Source: Nostoc parmelioides FACHB-3921 (GTDB lineage Bacteria > Cyanobacteriota > Cyanobacteriia > Cyanobacteriales > Nostocaceae). From it: 64,000 nucleotides of DNA. The notes below the pieces were generated by a model, which worked only from the letters and a program-made list of their open reading frames with translations, did no database searches and was not told where the DNA came from. Location: the NCBI RefSeq assembly GCF_014696625.1, contig NZ_JACJQL010000009.1, positions 1 through 64,000 of the forward strand, given 5' to 3'. This document shows positions 45,655 through 53,326 of the stretch, piece after piece. How positions within the stretch are numbered: the stretch's first letter is position 1; each line of letters starts with the position of its first letter. Made by a program: the position numbers and the translations under genes.

Positions 45655-46548
45655 ATGGAGCAGCCAACCCTAGCCGTAATTATGACTTGCCACAACCGAC
45701 GTAATACCACTCTTGCTTGTTTACAAGCTCTATATCAGCAAAAAAAACATTTTGATGTTTATTTAACTGATGACGGTAGCACTGATGGTACAGCAGAGTT
45801 TATTACAGCAGAATATCCAAATGTGAAAATTCTTCAGGGTGATGGCAATTTATTCTGGGTTGGGGGAATGCACCTAGCCTTTGGTGAAGCTATCAAAAAT
45901 CAATACGATTACTACCTGTGGTTGAATGACGACACATTTCTCGAAGCTGATGCTTTAGAGCAGTTATTCCAAGTTCATCAAAATTTGGCAGCCAAAGGTT
46001 ATGAAGAATCAATTGTAGTGGGTTCGACTCAAGACCCGATTACGAAGCAAGCCACTTATGGCGGGGCCGTGAAATCGAAAAAGTGGTATTCTAACAAATT
46101 TGAATTTTTAGAACCAACTTTAGATGTACAAAAATGTGATGCTATGTACGGTAACTGCGTTCTCATTCCTCATAGTGTCACCCTGAAAGTTGGTAATATT
46201 GATACTGCTTTTATTCACAGTTTGGGAGATTTAGATTACGCTCTCAGAGCGCGTAAACTAGGTTGTCATGTATGGGTAGCACCCGGATATATAGGGACTT
46301 GTAATAAAAATTCCGTCCGTAATAGCTGGGTAGATACAAATCTTACTGTATTAGAACGCTTGCAAAAAATTCTACAAATTAAAGGATTTCCGTTGAAACC
46401 CTGGACTACATTTTGTAGCAGACACTCTGGGCCATTCTGGATATTTTATTGGTTTTTGCCTTATATCAGAGCAATCATTGGTTACAAGAATTTGGCAGCT
46501 TCTCCTACCTTTTCCGAAGACACAGAATCAACGAAATCAGAAGTTTAA
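45655..46548 (+). CDS. Family 2 glycosyltransferase (rhamnosyltransferase-like)
   Basis: 297 residues. Shows the GT2 opening LAVIMTCHNRRNTTLACLQA, DVYLTDDGSTDGTAEFI, and the metal-binding LWLNDDTFLEADALEQL block; IPHSVTLKVGNIDTAFIHSLGDLDYALRA is typical for dTDP-rhamnosyl transferase-like members. ATG at 45655 is preferred: gagg lies 9 bases upstream; a TTG 33 bases earlier would add 11 residues without support. A C-terminal hydrophobic stretch (PFWIFYWFLPYIRAIIG) may touch the membrane. Confidence 0.88.
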   Translation: MEQPTLAVIMTCHNRRNTTLACLQALYQQKKHFDVYLTDDGSTDGTAEFITAEYPNVKILQGDGNLFWVGGMHLAFGEAIKNQYDYYLWLNDDTFLEADALEQLFQVHQNLAAKGYEESIVVGSTQDPITKQATYGGAVKSKKWYSNKFEFLEPTLDVQKCDAMYGNCVLIPHSVTLKVGNIDTAFIHSLGDLDYALRARKLGCHVWVAPGYIGTCNKNSVRNSWVDTNLTVLERLQKILQIKGFPLKPWTTFCSRHSGPFWIFYWFLPYIRAIIGYKNLAASPTFSEDTESTKSEV

Positions 46549-46667
46549 TTACGCCTGTAGAGGTATTTATAAAATATAGTTGAATTAGCGATATTACTTT
46601 TATTCCATAATTAAACTAATTTGCCAAAATACCTGCCTTGAATTAGAAAAAATATCTTAATTTTGTT

Positions 46668-47819
46668 ATGGGTAAACGCTTACTAATTGTTTCTAATCTT
46701 GATTCTAGCCAGCCATTTGGCGCTTTTACTAGACCTTTTTACTTAGGACAGAATCTTACTGAATACTTTCAAGTTTTTCAGTTGGGTCTAGACTGTTCGG
46801 CTGTAGACTATGCCCCTTCTCTTTCTATTGGCTCACGCAGTCTGAAGTCGTACATTCAAAATATTCAAAAGTGTATTGATGAATTTGAACCAGATATTGT
46901 CTATGCTCAAGAAACGTTACCTGGTTTAGCTGCTCTCATTGCAAAAAATTTAAGGAAAAATAATAATTTTTCCCTGGTATTAGATTTTCATACTTTTTCT
47001 CCGTATGAATATTGGACACGCTTATTTTCTGTAGCCAATCCTTTTAAGGAATTTACCCAATTAATTAAAACATATATCGCTCAAGGACTATTAGTTTTAT
47101 CTGGATGCCCGATAATTGCGGCGGGTGAATCAACACCTCAATTAATTTCCCAGTGGTATGGTAAGAGTCATCAAAATATTTATTGTATAGGTAATGGAGT
47201 AGCTGAAGACTTACTGAATAACGAATCTCGTTTAGGTCAAGACCCTTACCAAGCATTGAGACCAGCCAAAATAGTAGTCGTCATCGCTCCTAAAACATTT
47301 CAGTTTCCTACTAATGATATGTCTGTATCCATGACTATGGAGGTGGCAAAATCCCTTGAGAGTCATCAGCAAAACATTCATTTTATTGTTATTGGTAGGG
47401 ATAGTAGCGATATTGCAGAACCCATTCCCTCTAATATTTCTTTCTTAGGGTTTCTACCTAAACGTGAAGATTTCCTTGACCATCTTCAATACGCAGACCT
47501 TGCCTTGCTGCCATTTCCTAAGCAAGCAGTAGCGGGTGGCGCTCGCAATAAAGCCTTAGATTTTTTTGCCAGTAAAAAGTTAGTTGTCTCAACACCAGAA
47601 GGCTTGCGAGGTTTAGAAGACTTTCAACACAAGGAGCATCTTTTAATATCTGGATACTCCTGCGAAGAAGTCGCTAATACGATTGTGGAAGCTACTAAAA
47701 ATATTGATGAATCTCAAGAGCTTGTCCAACAAGCATATTTTTTGATTAGAGAAAAATACTCGTGGAGTGCCAAGGCTAAACATACAGCAGAAATACTGAT
47801 GAAGACCATAGAATCTTAA
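46668..47819 (+). CDS. Glycosyltransferase, GT-B fold (family 1/4-like)
   Basis: 383 residues. The N-terminal half has GKRLLIVSNLDSSQPFGAF and IVYAQETLPGLAALIAKNL; the C-terminal half has a donor-binding Rossmann part with VIGRDSSDIAEPIPSNISFL and FLPKREDFLDHLQYADLALL then PFPKQAVAGGARNKALDFFA. The GGARNKALDFFA..K..V block fits sugar transferases that bind nucleotide-sugar with a loop after the GT-B E residue, though the classical E-x7-E is weak. Stands 120 bases after the previous transferase, in the same direction. Sugar unknown. Confidence 0.82.
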   Translation: MGKRLLIVSNLDSSQPFGAFTRPFYLGQNLTEYFQVFQLGLDCSAVDYAPSLSIGSRSLKSYIQNIQKCIDEFEPDIVYAQETLPGLAALIAKNLRKNNNFSLVLDFHTFSPYEYWTRLFSVANPFKEFTQLIKTYIAQGLLVLSGCPIIAAGESTPQLISQWYGKSHQNIYCIGNGVAEDLLNNESRLGQDPYQALRPAKIVVVIAPKTFQFPTNDMSVSMTMEVAKSLESHQQNIHFIVIGRDSSDIAEPIPSNISFLGFLPKREDFLDHLQYADLALLPFPKQAVAGGARNKALDFFASKKLVVSTPEGLRGLEDFQHKEHLLISGYSCEEVANTIVEATKNIDESQELVQQAYFLIREKYSWSAKAKHTAEILMKTIES

Positions 47820-47967
47820 CAATATATATCTCTCTTCACAAAATATTTAACCAAAAAACTTAGTGTATTTACGTAGGTAAATGATAATATAGACTTAACC
47901 AATTAATTATAAAAACCTTGGTTTTTTTGTGTTCCAGACTCTTAGAGTTACAAAATAGCTATAAGTC

Positions 47968-48741
47968 ATGAAGAAGCGGCCTTCTTATAAACTTCTTGGG
48001 GTAAGCGTAGATGCTCTTTCTATCCCTGAATTAAATTGTTTAATTGGAGAGTCTATTGAGCAGGGAAAAAAATGGATTATCGCTAATCACAACCTGCACA
48101 GTCTTTATCTGTTTCACAAAGACTTAGAAATGCAAGCCTTTTATGCTAAGGCAGAATACATCCATATTGATAGTATGCCTATAGTTTTCATTGGCAAGCT
48201 TCTAGGTTTTCCTATGAAGAGGGAACAGAGAGTAACCTATGCGGACTGGGTATGGCCTCTCATGGAGGAAGCAGCCAATAAGGGTTGGCGGATATTTTAT
48301 CTAGGTTCTAAACCAGGCGTTGCTGAACAAGGGGCAGGTATTTTGCGCCGAAAGTTTCCTGGGTTACAAATTACTTGCTCTCATGGCTACTTTGATACTA
48401 GTGAAGAGAGCGAAGAAAATCTGACTGTTATTAAGACCATCAATGAATACAAACCCCATGTATTAATGGTGGGGATGGGGATGCCACGCCAAGAACATTG
48501 GATTTCCCAAAATTTAGAGCGTATTCAACCCAATGCTATTTTGACCAGTGGAGCTTGCCTAGACTATGTGGCAGGAGCGATACCCACACCACCTCGTTGG
48601 ATGGGAAGAATGGGGCTGGAATGGTTGTATAGGTTGTTGACCGAACCAACTAGATTGTGGAGACGTTACTTACTTGAGCCGTGGTTTTTAGGCACTCTCT
48701 TCTTACGAGAAATTTGGAGTTTATCTAGTCAATCAAAATAA
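47968..48741 (+). CDS. WecG/TagA/CpsF family glycosyltransferase
   Basis: 257 residues. Family members transfer N-acetylmannosamine-type sugars onto lipid-linked intermediates (WecG for enterobacterial common antigen, TagA for wall teichoic acid). Hallmarks: ANHNLHSLYLFHKD near the start, IHIDSMPIVFIGKLLG, the IFYLGSKPGVAEQGA segment, VGMGMPRQEHWI and TSGACLDYVAGAIPTPPRWM followed by LEWLYRLLTEPTRLWRRYL. All are intact, so the enzyme should be functional, probably the second step after the initiating transferase. Confidence 0.94.
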   Translation: MKKRPSYKLLGVSVDALSIPELNCLIGESIEQGKKWIIANHNLHSLYLFHKDLEMQAFYAKAEYIHIDSMPIVFIGKLLGFPMKREQRVTYADWVWPLMEEAANKGWRIFYLGSKPGVAEQGAGILRRKFPGLQITCSHGYFDTSEESEENLTVIKTINEYKPHVLMVGMGMPRQEHWISQNLERIQPNAILTSGACLDYVAGAIPTPPRWMGRMGLEWLYRLLTEPTRLWRRYLLEPWFLGTLFLREIWSLSSQSK

Positions 48742-48996
48742 GCTGCCGCTAATTTGCCAGACTTTGATATTCGTGTAATCAATACGTAAAGTTGATTCAA
48801 TTCTGTGTTTTTAAATACTAATGATTACAATATTTTCCTAAATAAATAACAGTAAAAACATGATTATTTGATTTATTCAAAGAATAAACGGATGTTATGA
48901 AAACTTTTAGGAAGATTGATTTTGCATAAATCTTGCAGTCATAGCTGATATTTTTTTGTTGTCAATACTGATATAAGATGGAGGAATAATATACTC

Positions 48997-50427
48997 ATGG
49001 TTTCTGGCAATATTTCCATAGAAAGTTTAAAACCAGACTTACGCTCTGCTAACAGTCCTAGAATTCAGAGGGGATTGTTTATTAGATTAATGCGTGTAGT
49101 AATTCTGGTATTTCTGGACGCAATATTTATAGCCTCCGCCTGGAATCTAGCAGTTTTATCTAGTAATCCTATTGAATTAATTTCGAGCCATAACATATCA
49201 TTTATGCTGCTCAGTTTGAGCTTGGCGATCGCTATATTTCAAACAACAGGGCTTTATAAAGCAGGTATTCACAGGCGAAACTATGCAGGGGTAGTTAAAG
49301 CCATTTCTTTATCATCTGTATTGTTGTTATTTGTAGAGGTTCTCTATGGGCAAAACACTTATATTTCCTATACAACTTTTTTAGTGTATTGGTTATTGTC
49401 CATCAGTTTCATTTGCACTTTTCGTTATTTATTTAACTTCTTTACCAATTCCATCCGTCAAAAAGGCGCAGTACGTCACCGGATTTTTATTATTGCTGAT
49501 GGTGAAGAAAAAGAGCCTTATCATGTAAAGCTGCTAGAACGAGAGAATTACTTTGCAATTCAAGGTTATGCTAACTCTAAATGTTTAGATTTAGCTAATA
49601 GAGAAAGAACTTTTGCATATCTTCGCGCTCAAAATGTAGATGAAGTTTTTATTGCTTGGGATACTATCAAAAATCGGTTGTTCCTTTGCTGGTATTTTTA
49701 CAATGCTGGAATTACCTTGCGTTTGTTGCCAACAATGAGTGAATTTTCTCTCCCTAAATCTACGTTCGATATGATTGGAGAGGTCTTTTACCCCACAATC
49801 CCTGCACCTTTGATTGTTGGCGGTGATTTTTGGATGAAGCGATTTTTCGATCTCTGCTTTTCCTCCATCCTCATCATCTTACTTTTACCCGTATATGTGG
49901 CGATCGCCTTGGTGATCAAATTTGATTCTCCTGGCCCGGTATTTTTCAAGCAAGAACGTGTTGGCTTACATCGCCAAACCTTTAAGATTTGGAAATTCCG
50001 GACAATGGTGACCAATGCGGAAAAAATTCAAGCCTCTTTAGAAGCTAAAAACGAAATGAAAGATGGTGTGTTTTTCAAAATGAAAGACGACCCTCGCATC
50101 ACAAGAGTCGGGAAATTCTTACGCCGTTATAGTTTGGATGAATTACCGCAATTATTTAATGTGTTCTTGGGAGAAATGAGCCTTGTCGGGCCTCGTCCTT
50201 TACCTATGCGTGATGTCCAGAAGTTTCAGAATAATCATTTTATTCGCCAAGAAGTTCTTCCTGGTATCACTGGTTTGTGGCAAGTTTCTGGACGTTCCAA
50301 CATTGATAATTTTGATGACGCGTTCAAACTAGATATGGACTATATCGAAAATTGGTCTATCTGGCTGGATTGGAGAATATTGTTACAAACCTTTAAAGTT
50401 GTGATTCAGAAGACAGGCGCACATTGA
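48997..50427 (+). CDS. Polyprenyl-phosphate glycosylphosphotransferase (WbaP/WcaJ-like)
   Basis: 476 residues. Starts repeat-unit synthesis by transferring a sugar-1-phosphate to undecaprenyl phosphate. Four hydrophobic segments in the first about 150 residues, a CoA-binding-like middle region, then a fifth membrane segment (FSSILIILLLPVYVAIALVI) and the conserved catalytic domain: KRFFDL, SPGPVFFKQERVG, KIWKFRTMV, FLRRYSLDELPQLFNVFLGE, MSLVGPRPLP, and LPGITGLWQVSGRS. These are the full signature of the family. Last gene of the locus on this strand. Confidence 0.95.
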   Translation: MVSGNISIESLKPDLRSANSPRIQRGLFIRLMRVVILVFLDAIFIASAWNLAVLSSNPIELISSHNISFMLLSLSLAIAIFQTTGLYKAGIHRRNYAGVVKAISLSSVLLLFVEVLYGQNTYISYTTFLVYWLLSISFICTFRYLFNFFTNSIRQKGAVRHRIFIIADGEEKEPYHVKLLERENYFAIQGYANSKCLDLANRERTFAYLRAQNVDEVFIAWDTIKNRLFLCWYFYNAGITLRLLPTMSEFSLPKSTFDMIGEVFYPTIPAPLIVGGDFWMKRFFDLCFSSILIILLLPVYVAIALVIKFDSPGPVFFKQERVGLHRQTFKIWKFRTMVTNAEKIQASLEAKNEMKDGVFFKMKDDPRITRVGKFLRRYSLDELPQLFNVFLGEMSLVGPRPLPMRDVQKFQNNHFIRQEVLPGITGLWQVSGRSNIDNFDDAFKLDMDYIENWSIWLDWRILLQTFKVVIQKTGAH

Positions 50428-50458
50428 TTTGAATCAACATCAAGGTTTTGAATAAGGG

Positions 50459-50613
50459 GTGTAGGTGTTAAAACGCTTACACCCTTCTCAAATTTGGGTT
50501 TATAGCTCTAGCAGGAAACAGGAATATGACGGCTAGTAGTTCACCAACCCAAAATTGCTAGGCTAAGGTGAGCAGGGGAAGCAGGGGAAGCAGGGGGAGA
50601 AGGCGGAGAAGGC
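50459..50613. repeat. Repeats after the glycosylphosphotransferase gene
   Basis: In the 329-bp spacer a hairpin-like pair gggtgtaggtgtt / acgcttaca­ccc (50457-50485) lies 30 bases after the stop and may act as terminator. Then comes a purine-rich repeat of agcaggggaagcaggggaag type (50572-50612). The remaining part is the 63-bp-period tail duplication annotated separately. Confidence 0.55.
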
Positions 50614-50663
50614 GATTTTTTTGCCCCTATTAACCTTGCAGAGTTGACTTGGCAGACTACTAG

Positions 50664-50784
50664 TATCTAGCAAATATGCAGTACCTATATGAATAGACTT
50701 GAAGAGGCTGCTTTTATGAAGGGTATTATCTAGCAAATAGATAGCACCTATTTGAGTCATCTTGAAGAAGTGGCCTTGATGAAA
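50664..50784. repeat. Imperfect tandem duplication covering the 3' end of the xylanase gene
   Basis: The 58-base segments 50664-50721 and 50727-50784 share about three quarters of their bases by eye (tatctagcaaata start and cttgaaga, atgaa ends) at a period of 63 bases. The second copy contains the last codons and stop of the minus-strand xylanase; the first is the same segment outside the gene, where it would encode FIKAASSS in place of FIKATSSR. Confidence 0.7.
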
Positions 50785-51905
50785 GATTGAGCGATCGCTT
50801 TACGAGCAAGTTTAGGTTTTAGGTTCTCGTCGTAGGGAAGTGGACGCAAAAACTTATGGTAGCTGGGATTTCCTCTAAATTTTTGCGGCATCCAATCAGG
50901 GTGACGTATCCAGCTATAGCGATCAGTAATACCCCAGGTGATGATGGTATCGACTCCGTTAGCAAAGCATAAGTCAAGATAACGCTTATAAGAGTCTGCC
51001 ACCATTTGATCGAGCTTTTCGATAGTGTCTGGTAGAGGGGTATCAATAATAATATCTAGTTCGGTAATTACTGGTTTAACTTCCAGTTCCTTGAGCCTTT
51101 TTAAAACACCAACAAATCCTTTTTCATCAAAAGGATAATTGGTAGAAAACCACATATGGGACTGGATACCTGCCCCATCTATCTTTGCGCCATTATTCTT
51201 GAGATACTCAATCATTTTTAGGAAATACCTGGATCTCCAGGTATCACCTTCAATGGAGAAATCATTGAGGTAAAATTTCTTGCTACTATCCACCGAGGCG
51301 GCGATTAAAAACACATCTCGAATTAATTCTGGTTTTACGCCTTTATGTAAGCCGTAGGTAGAGGCCTTAGCTTCGTCTTCATTGTAGGCAATAATTTCAT
51401 TAGCGATATCCCAAGATATTAAAACCTGACTATTGCGATAATGCCCCATCACACCGTTAAAGTGCCGTTCAATCATGGGTAGAGTAGGAGGGTAAGGAAG
51501 CCAGTCTGGTCTTGCCATGTTCCAGAACAGGGTATGTCCGTGCATTTTCAGGTTATTCTTTTGGCAGAAGTTAGCGATCGCATCAGCTGCTTCAAAAGTA
51601 AAATATCCAGGCTGCGGTTCAGTGGCATTCCATTTTAATTCGCCATTGGGTGTTACAATTGAGCATTCACGGGCAATTAATTTTGCGTATTCGGGATATT
51701 TTTTGAGAGCTTCACTGTCAACTGCTGCACCATAGCGTTTTCCTTTGGCAGCAGCTAATTGCCTCAAGGGATAATTGGTATTAATTGCCGCAATATCAGT
51801 ACTACGGATATCCCTCTGTTTATCCCTTTGTAAAAACCCCATCGTTAAGAAAGCAGATAGAGTTGTATATCCTGCTCTCTTTAAGAATTTTCTCCGATGG
51901 AACAT
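50757..51905 (-). CDS. GH10 endo-1,4-beta-xylanase-like secreted enzyme
   Basis: 382 residues. Glycoside hydrolase family 10 cuts beta-1,4-xylan and related glycans by a retaining mechanism. A Tat-like leader RRKFLKRAGYTTLSAFLTMG (residues 4-23) suggests export. Catalytic residues: acid/base Glu170 in SWDIANEI (usual pattern WDVVNE) and nucleophile Glu282 in VITELDI; MHGHTLFWN (121-129) is the substrate-contact motif. Length suits a single-domain enzyme without a carbohydrate-binding module. It is convergent with the exopolysaccharide genes, so it may trim or release the secreted polysaccharide; this is inference. Confidence 0.92.
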   Translation of the reverse strand: MFHRRKFLKRAGYTTLSAFLTMGFLQRDKQRDIRSTDIAAINTNYPLRQLAAAKGKRYGAAVDSEALKKYPEYAKLIARECSIVTPNGELKWNATEPQPGYFTFEAADAIANFCQKNNLKMHGHTLFWNMARPDWLPYPPTLPMIERHFNGVMGHYRNSQVLISWDIANEIIAYNEDEAKASTYGLHKGVKPELIRDVFLIAASVDSSKKFYLNDFSIEGDTWRSRYFLKMIEYLKNNGAKIDGAGIQSHMWFSTNYPFDEKGFVGVLKRLKELEVKPVITELDIIIDTPLPDTIEKLDQMVADSYKRYLDLCFANGVDTIITWGITDRYSWIRHPDWMPQKFRGNPSYHKFLRPLPYDENLKPKLARKAIAQSFIKATSSR

Positions 51906-52144
51906 AAATAATACCTAATAGAAAATACAGGAGTTATTATATTGCACATTAAAGTTTTACAGTTTTTAGGGCAGTAATACACAAAGGTAAGCGTAGAGAT
52001 ACGCAGAGAATGATCTGGGAATTAATGAAATGTTTTACTTAGTTATGCGATCGCCCTAGCTTTTGCTGATTCTGGTACACTGGGGATTACTTTACGTTTT
52101 AAGTAGCGGCTGAAATTCAGCATCATTGCTGTGGTACTATTTTC

Positions 52145-52300
52145 TCAATAACAACTCGGTTCTGGTGGGGGTCAGCCATCAGAGGTAACGGGGAAAGTCC
52201 GGTGTGAATCCGGCGCTGTCCCGCAGCTGTAATGGGGCTTATGCCTCAAAGTCAGAATGCCCGCCGAAAGTACAACAAATTCTTATCTGCGAGGTACAGA
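52145..52300 (+). promoter_or_regulatory. Cobalamin (AdoCbl) riboswitch
   Basis: The conserved core is clear: gtcagccatc, gggaaagtccggtgtgaatc, the B12 box cgctgtcccgcagctgtaa, and the later gtcagaatgcccgcc segment; the order and spacing match the class-I cobalamin riboswitch. It precedes the DUF1636 gene and the TonB receptor by several hundred bases and should lower their expression when adenosylcobalamin is plentiful. I could not identify the expression platform; the 380-base leader to the first gene has no strong terminator. Confidence 0.93.
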
Positions 52301-52681
52301 TGAATATAGCAATCAATACTCTCCCCATTAAAGAGGATCACTGTCTCATAGCGTCATATATACGCCACACACTACAAATTTCTATGAGATTGTAGATATT
52401 TCCTTATAGATATCAATACTTACACAGAAGGTTATAGATACAACCTGGAAAACATAGTTGTATTTTATCTTTCGCTTTGCATATTTACTTTACCCAAGCT
52501 AGAGGTAACTTTACGCCTACCTGCACCAAACGCTTAACAGCGAATGCGTCTAAGCTTCCTCGTTGCGTTAGCTTCTCTTTTATAGACGCTACCACGAACC
52601 CACAGTGTAGGAGTATAACAACGCCTAGCGGTAAATGCGTAAGGCTAATTCATGCTATCAATCAGCAACGCCTGAAAATCA

Positions 52682-53092
52682 ATGAGCAAAAAACAACATA
52701 CTTTATTTGTCTGCACGACCTGCGCCAGTGTGTGGCAAGATGGCAAGCGAGTTAGCGAAAGTGGTGGACAGCAGCTATTACAACAACTCCAAGCACTTGC
52801 ACAAACTTGGGAATTGCAAAATCAATTCTCCATTCAAGGCGTTGAATGTATGAGTGCTTGCAACCATGCTTGCGTTGTCGCCTTCCAAGCAGAAGCGAAA
52901 CTCACCTATCTATTCGGGAATTTAGCCGTTGATGATAGTCCATCTGCAATACTGCAATGTGCAACTCAATACTACGTCAACCCTGGTGGTTTACTACCTT
53001 GGTCAGAACGTCCAGAAGCTTTAAAAAGAGGCATCTTAGCCAAAATTCCACCCCTAAGTAAGTGGGCAAAATTCCATCACAATTGCTGTTAA
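52682..53092 (+). CDS. DUF1636 Cys-rich protein (ferredoxin-like)
   Basis: 136 residues, cytoplasmic. DUF1636 proteins are small, Cys-rich, thioredoxin-like [2Fe-2S] or metal-binding proteins that often travel with cobalamin or cobalt genes. Cysteines are seen in FVCTTCASV (residues 10-13), GVECMSACNHACVVA (about 57-67), LQCATQ and a terminal CC. The C-terminal half has GLLPWSERPEALKRGI. First gene downstream of the riboswitch. Start ATG at 52682; an overlapping frame in another phase is not a gene. Exact role unknown. Confidence 0.85.
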   Translation: MSKKQHTLFVCTTCASVWQDGKRVSESGGQQLLQQLQALAQTWELQNQFSIQGVECMSACNHACVVAFQAEAKLTYLFGNLAVDDSPSAILQCATQYYVNPGGLLPWSERPEALKRGILAKIPPLSKWAKFHHNCC

Positions 53093-53206
53093 TTTAACAC
53101 CAGTAGTCCATCCAGTTCGTAGTCAGGACTTTAGTCCTCAAAACTCTCAGCACTCAAGTACTGACTACAAACTTAAAAACTAGCTTGTAAATTACACCAT
53201 CAGTGT

Positions 53207-53225
53207 GATAATAATAATCATTATC
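53207..53225 (+). promoter_or_regulatory. Fur/Zur-type operator upstream of the TonB receptor
   Basis: The 19-mer gataataataatcattatc differs at one position from the classical Fur box gataatgataatcattatc, and the same sequence also fits the 7-1-7 Zur pattern of cyanobacteria (tgataat-n-attatca) with one mismatch. It lies 100 bases before the receptor start. Which regulator (Fur or Zur) uses it cannot be decided by reading. Confidence 0.7.
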
Positions 53226-53326
53226 TAAACATAGCAATTTTCCTACTGGCTGAGAGTTTTTTACCGAAAAAGCTCAAATTTCTACTTGAGAAAAATTTTT
53301 AATTATACAGGTGGCTTCAATTACCA

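Noticed and set aside
50563..50760. 65-residue minus-strand frame after the xylanase
   Set aside because: It consists of the duplicated xylanase tail and a purine-rich simple repeat read backwards.
52190..52230. tRNA-like ggtgtgaatccgg string
   Set aside because: It is part of the cobalamin riboswitch core and has no acceptor or anticodon arms.
52477..52755. 92-residue frame in the riboswitch leader
   Set aside because: It overlaps the DUF1636 gene in another phase and passes through dispersed-repeat sequence.
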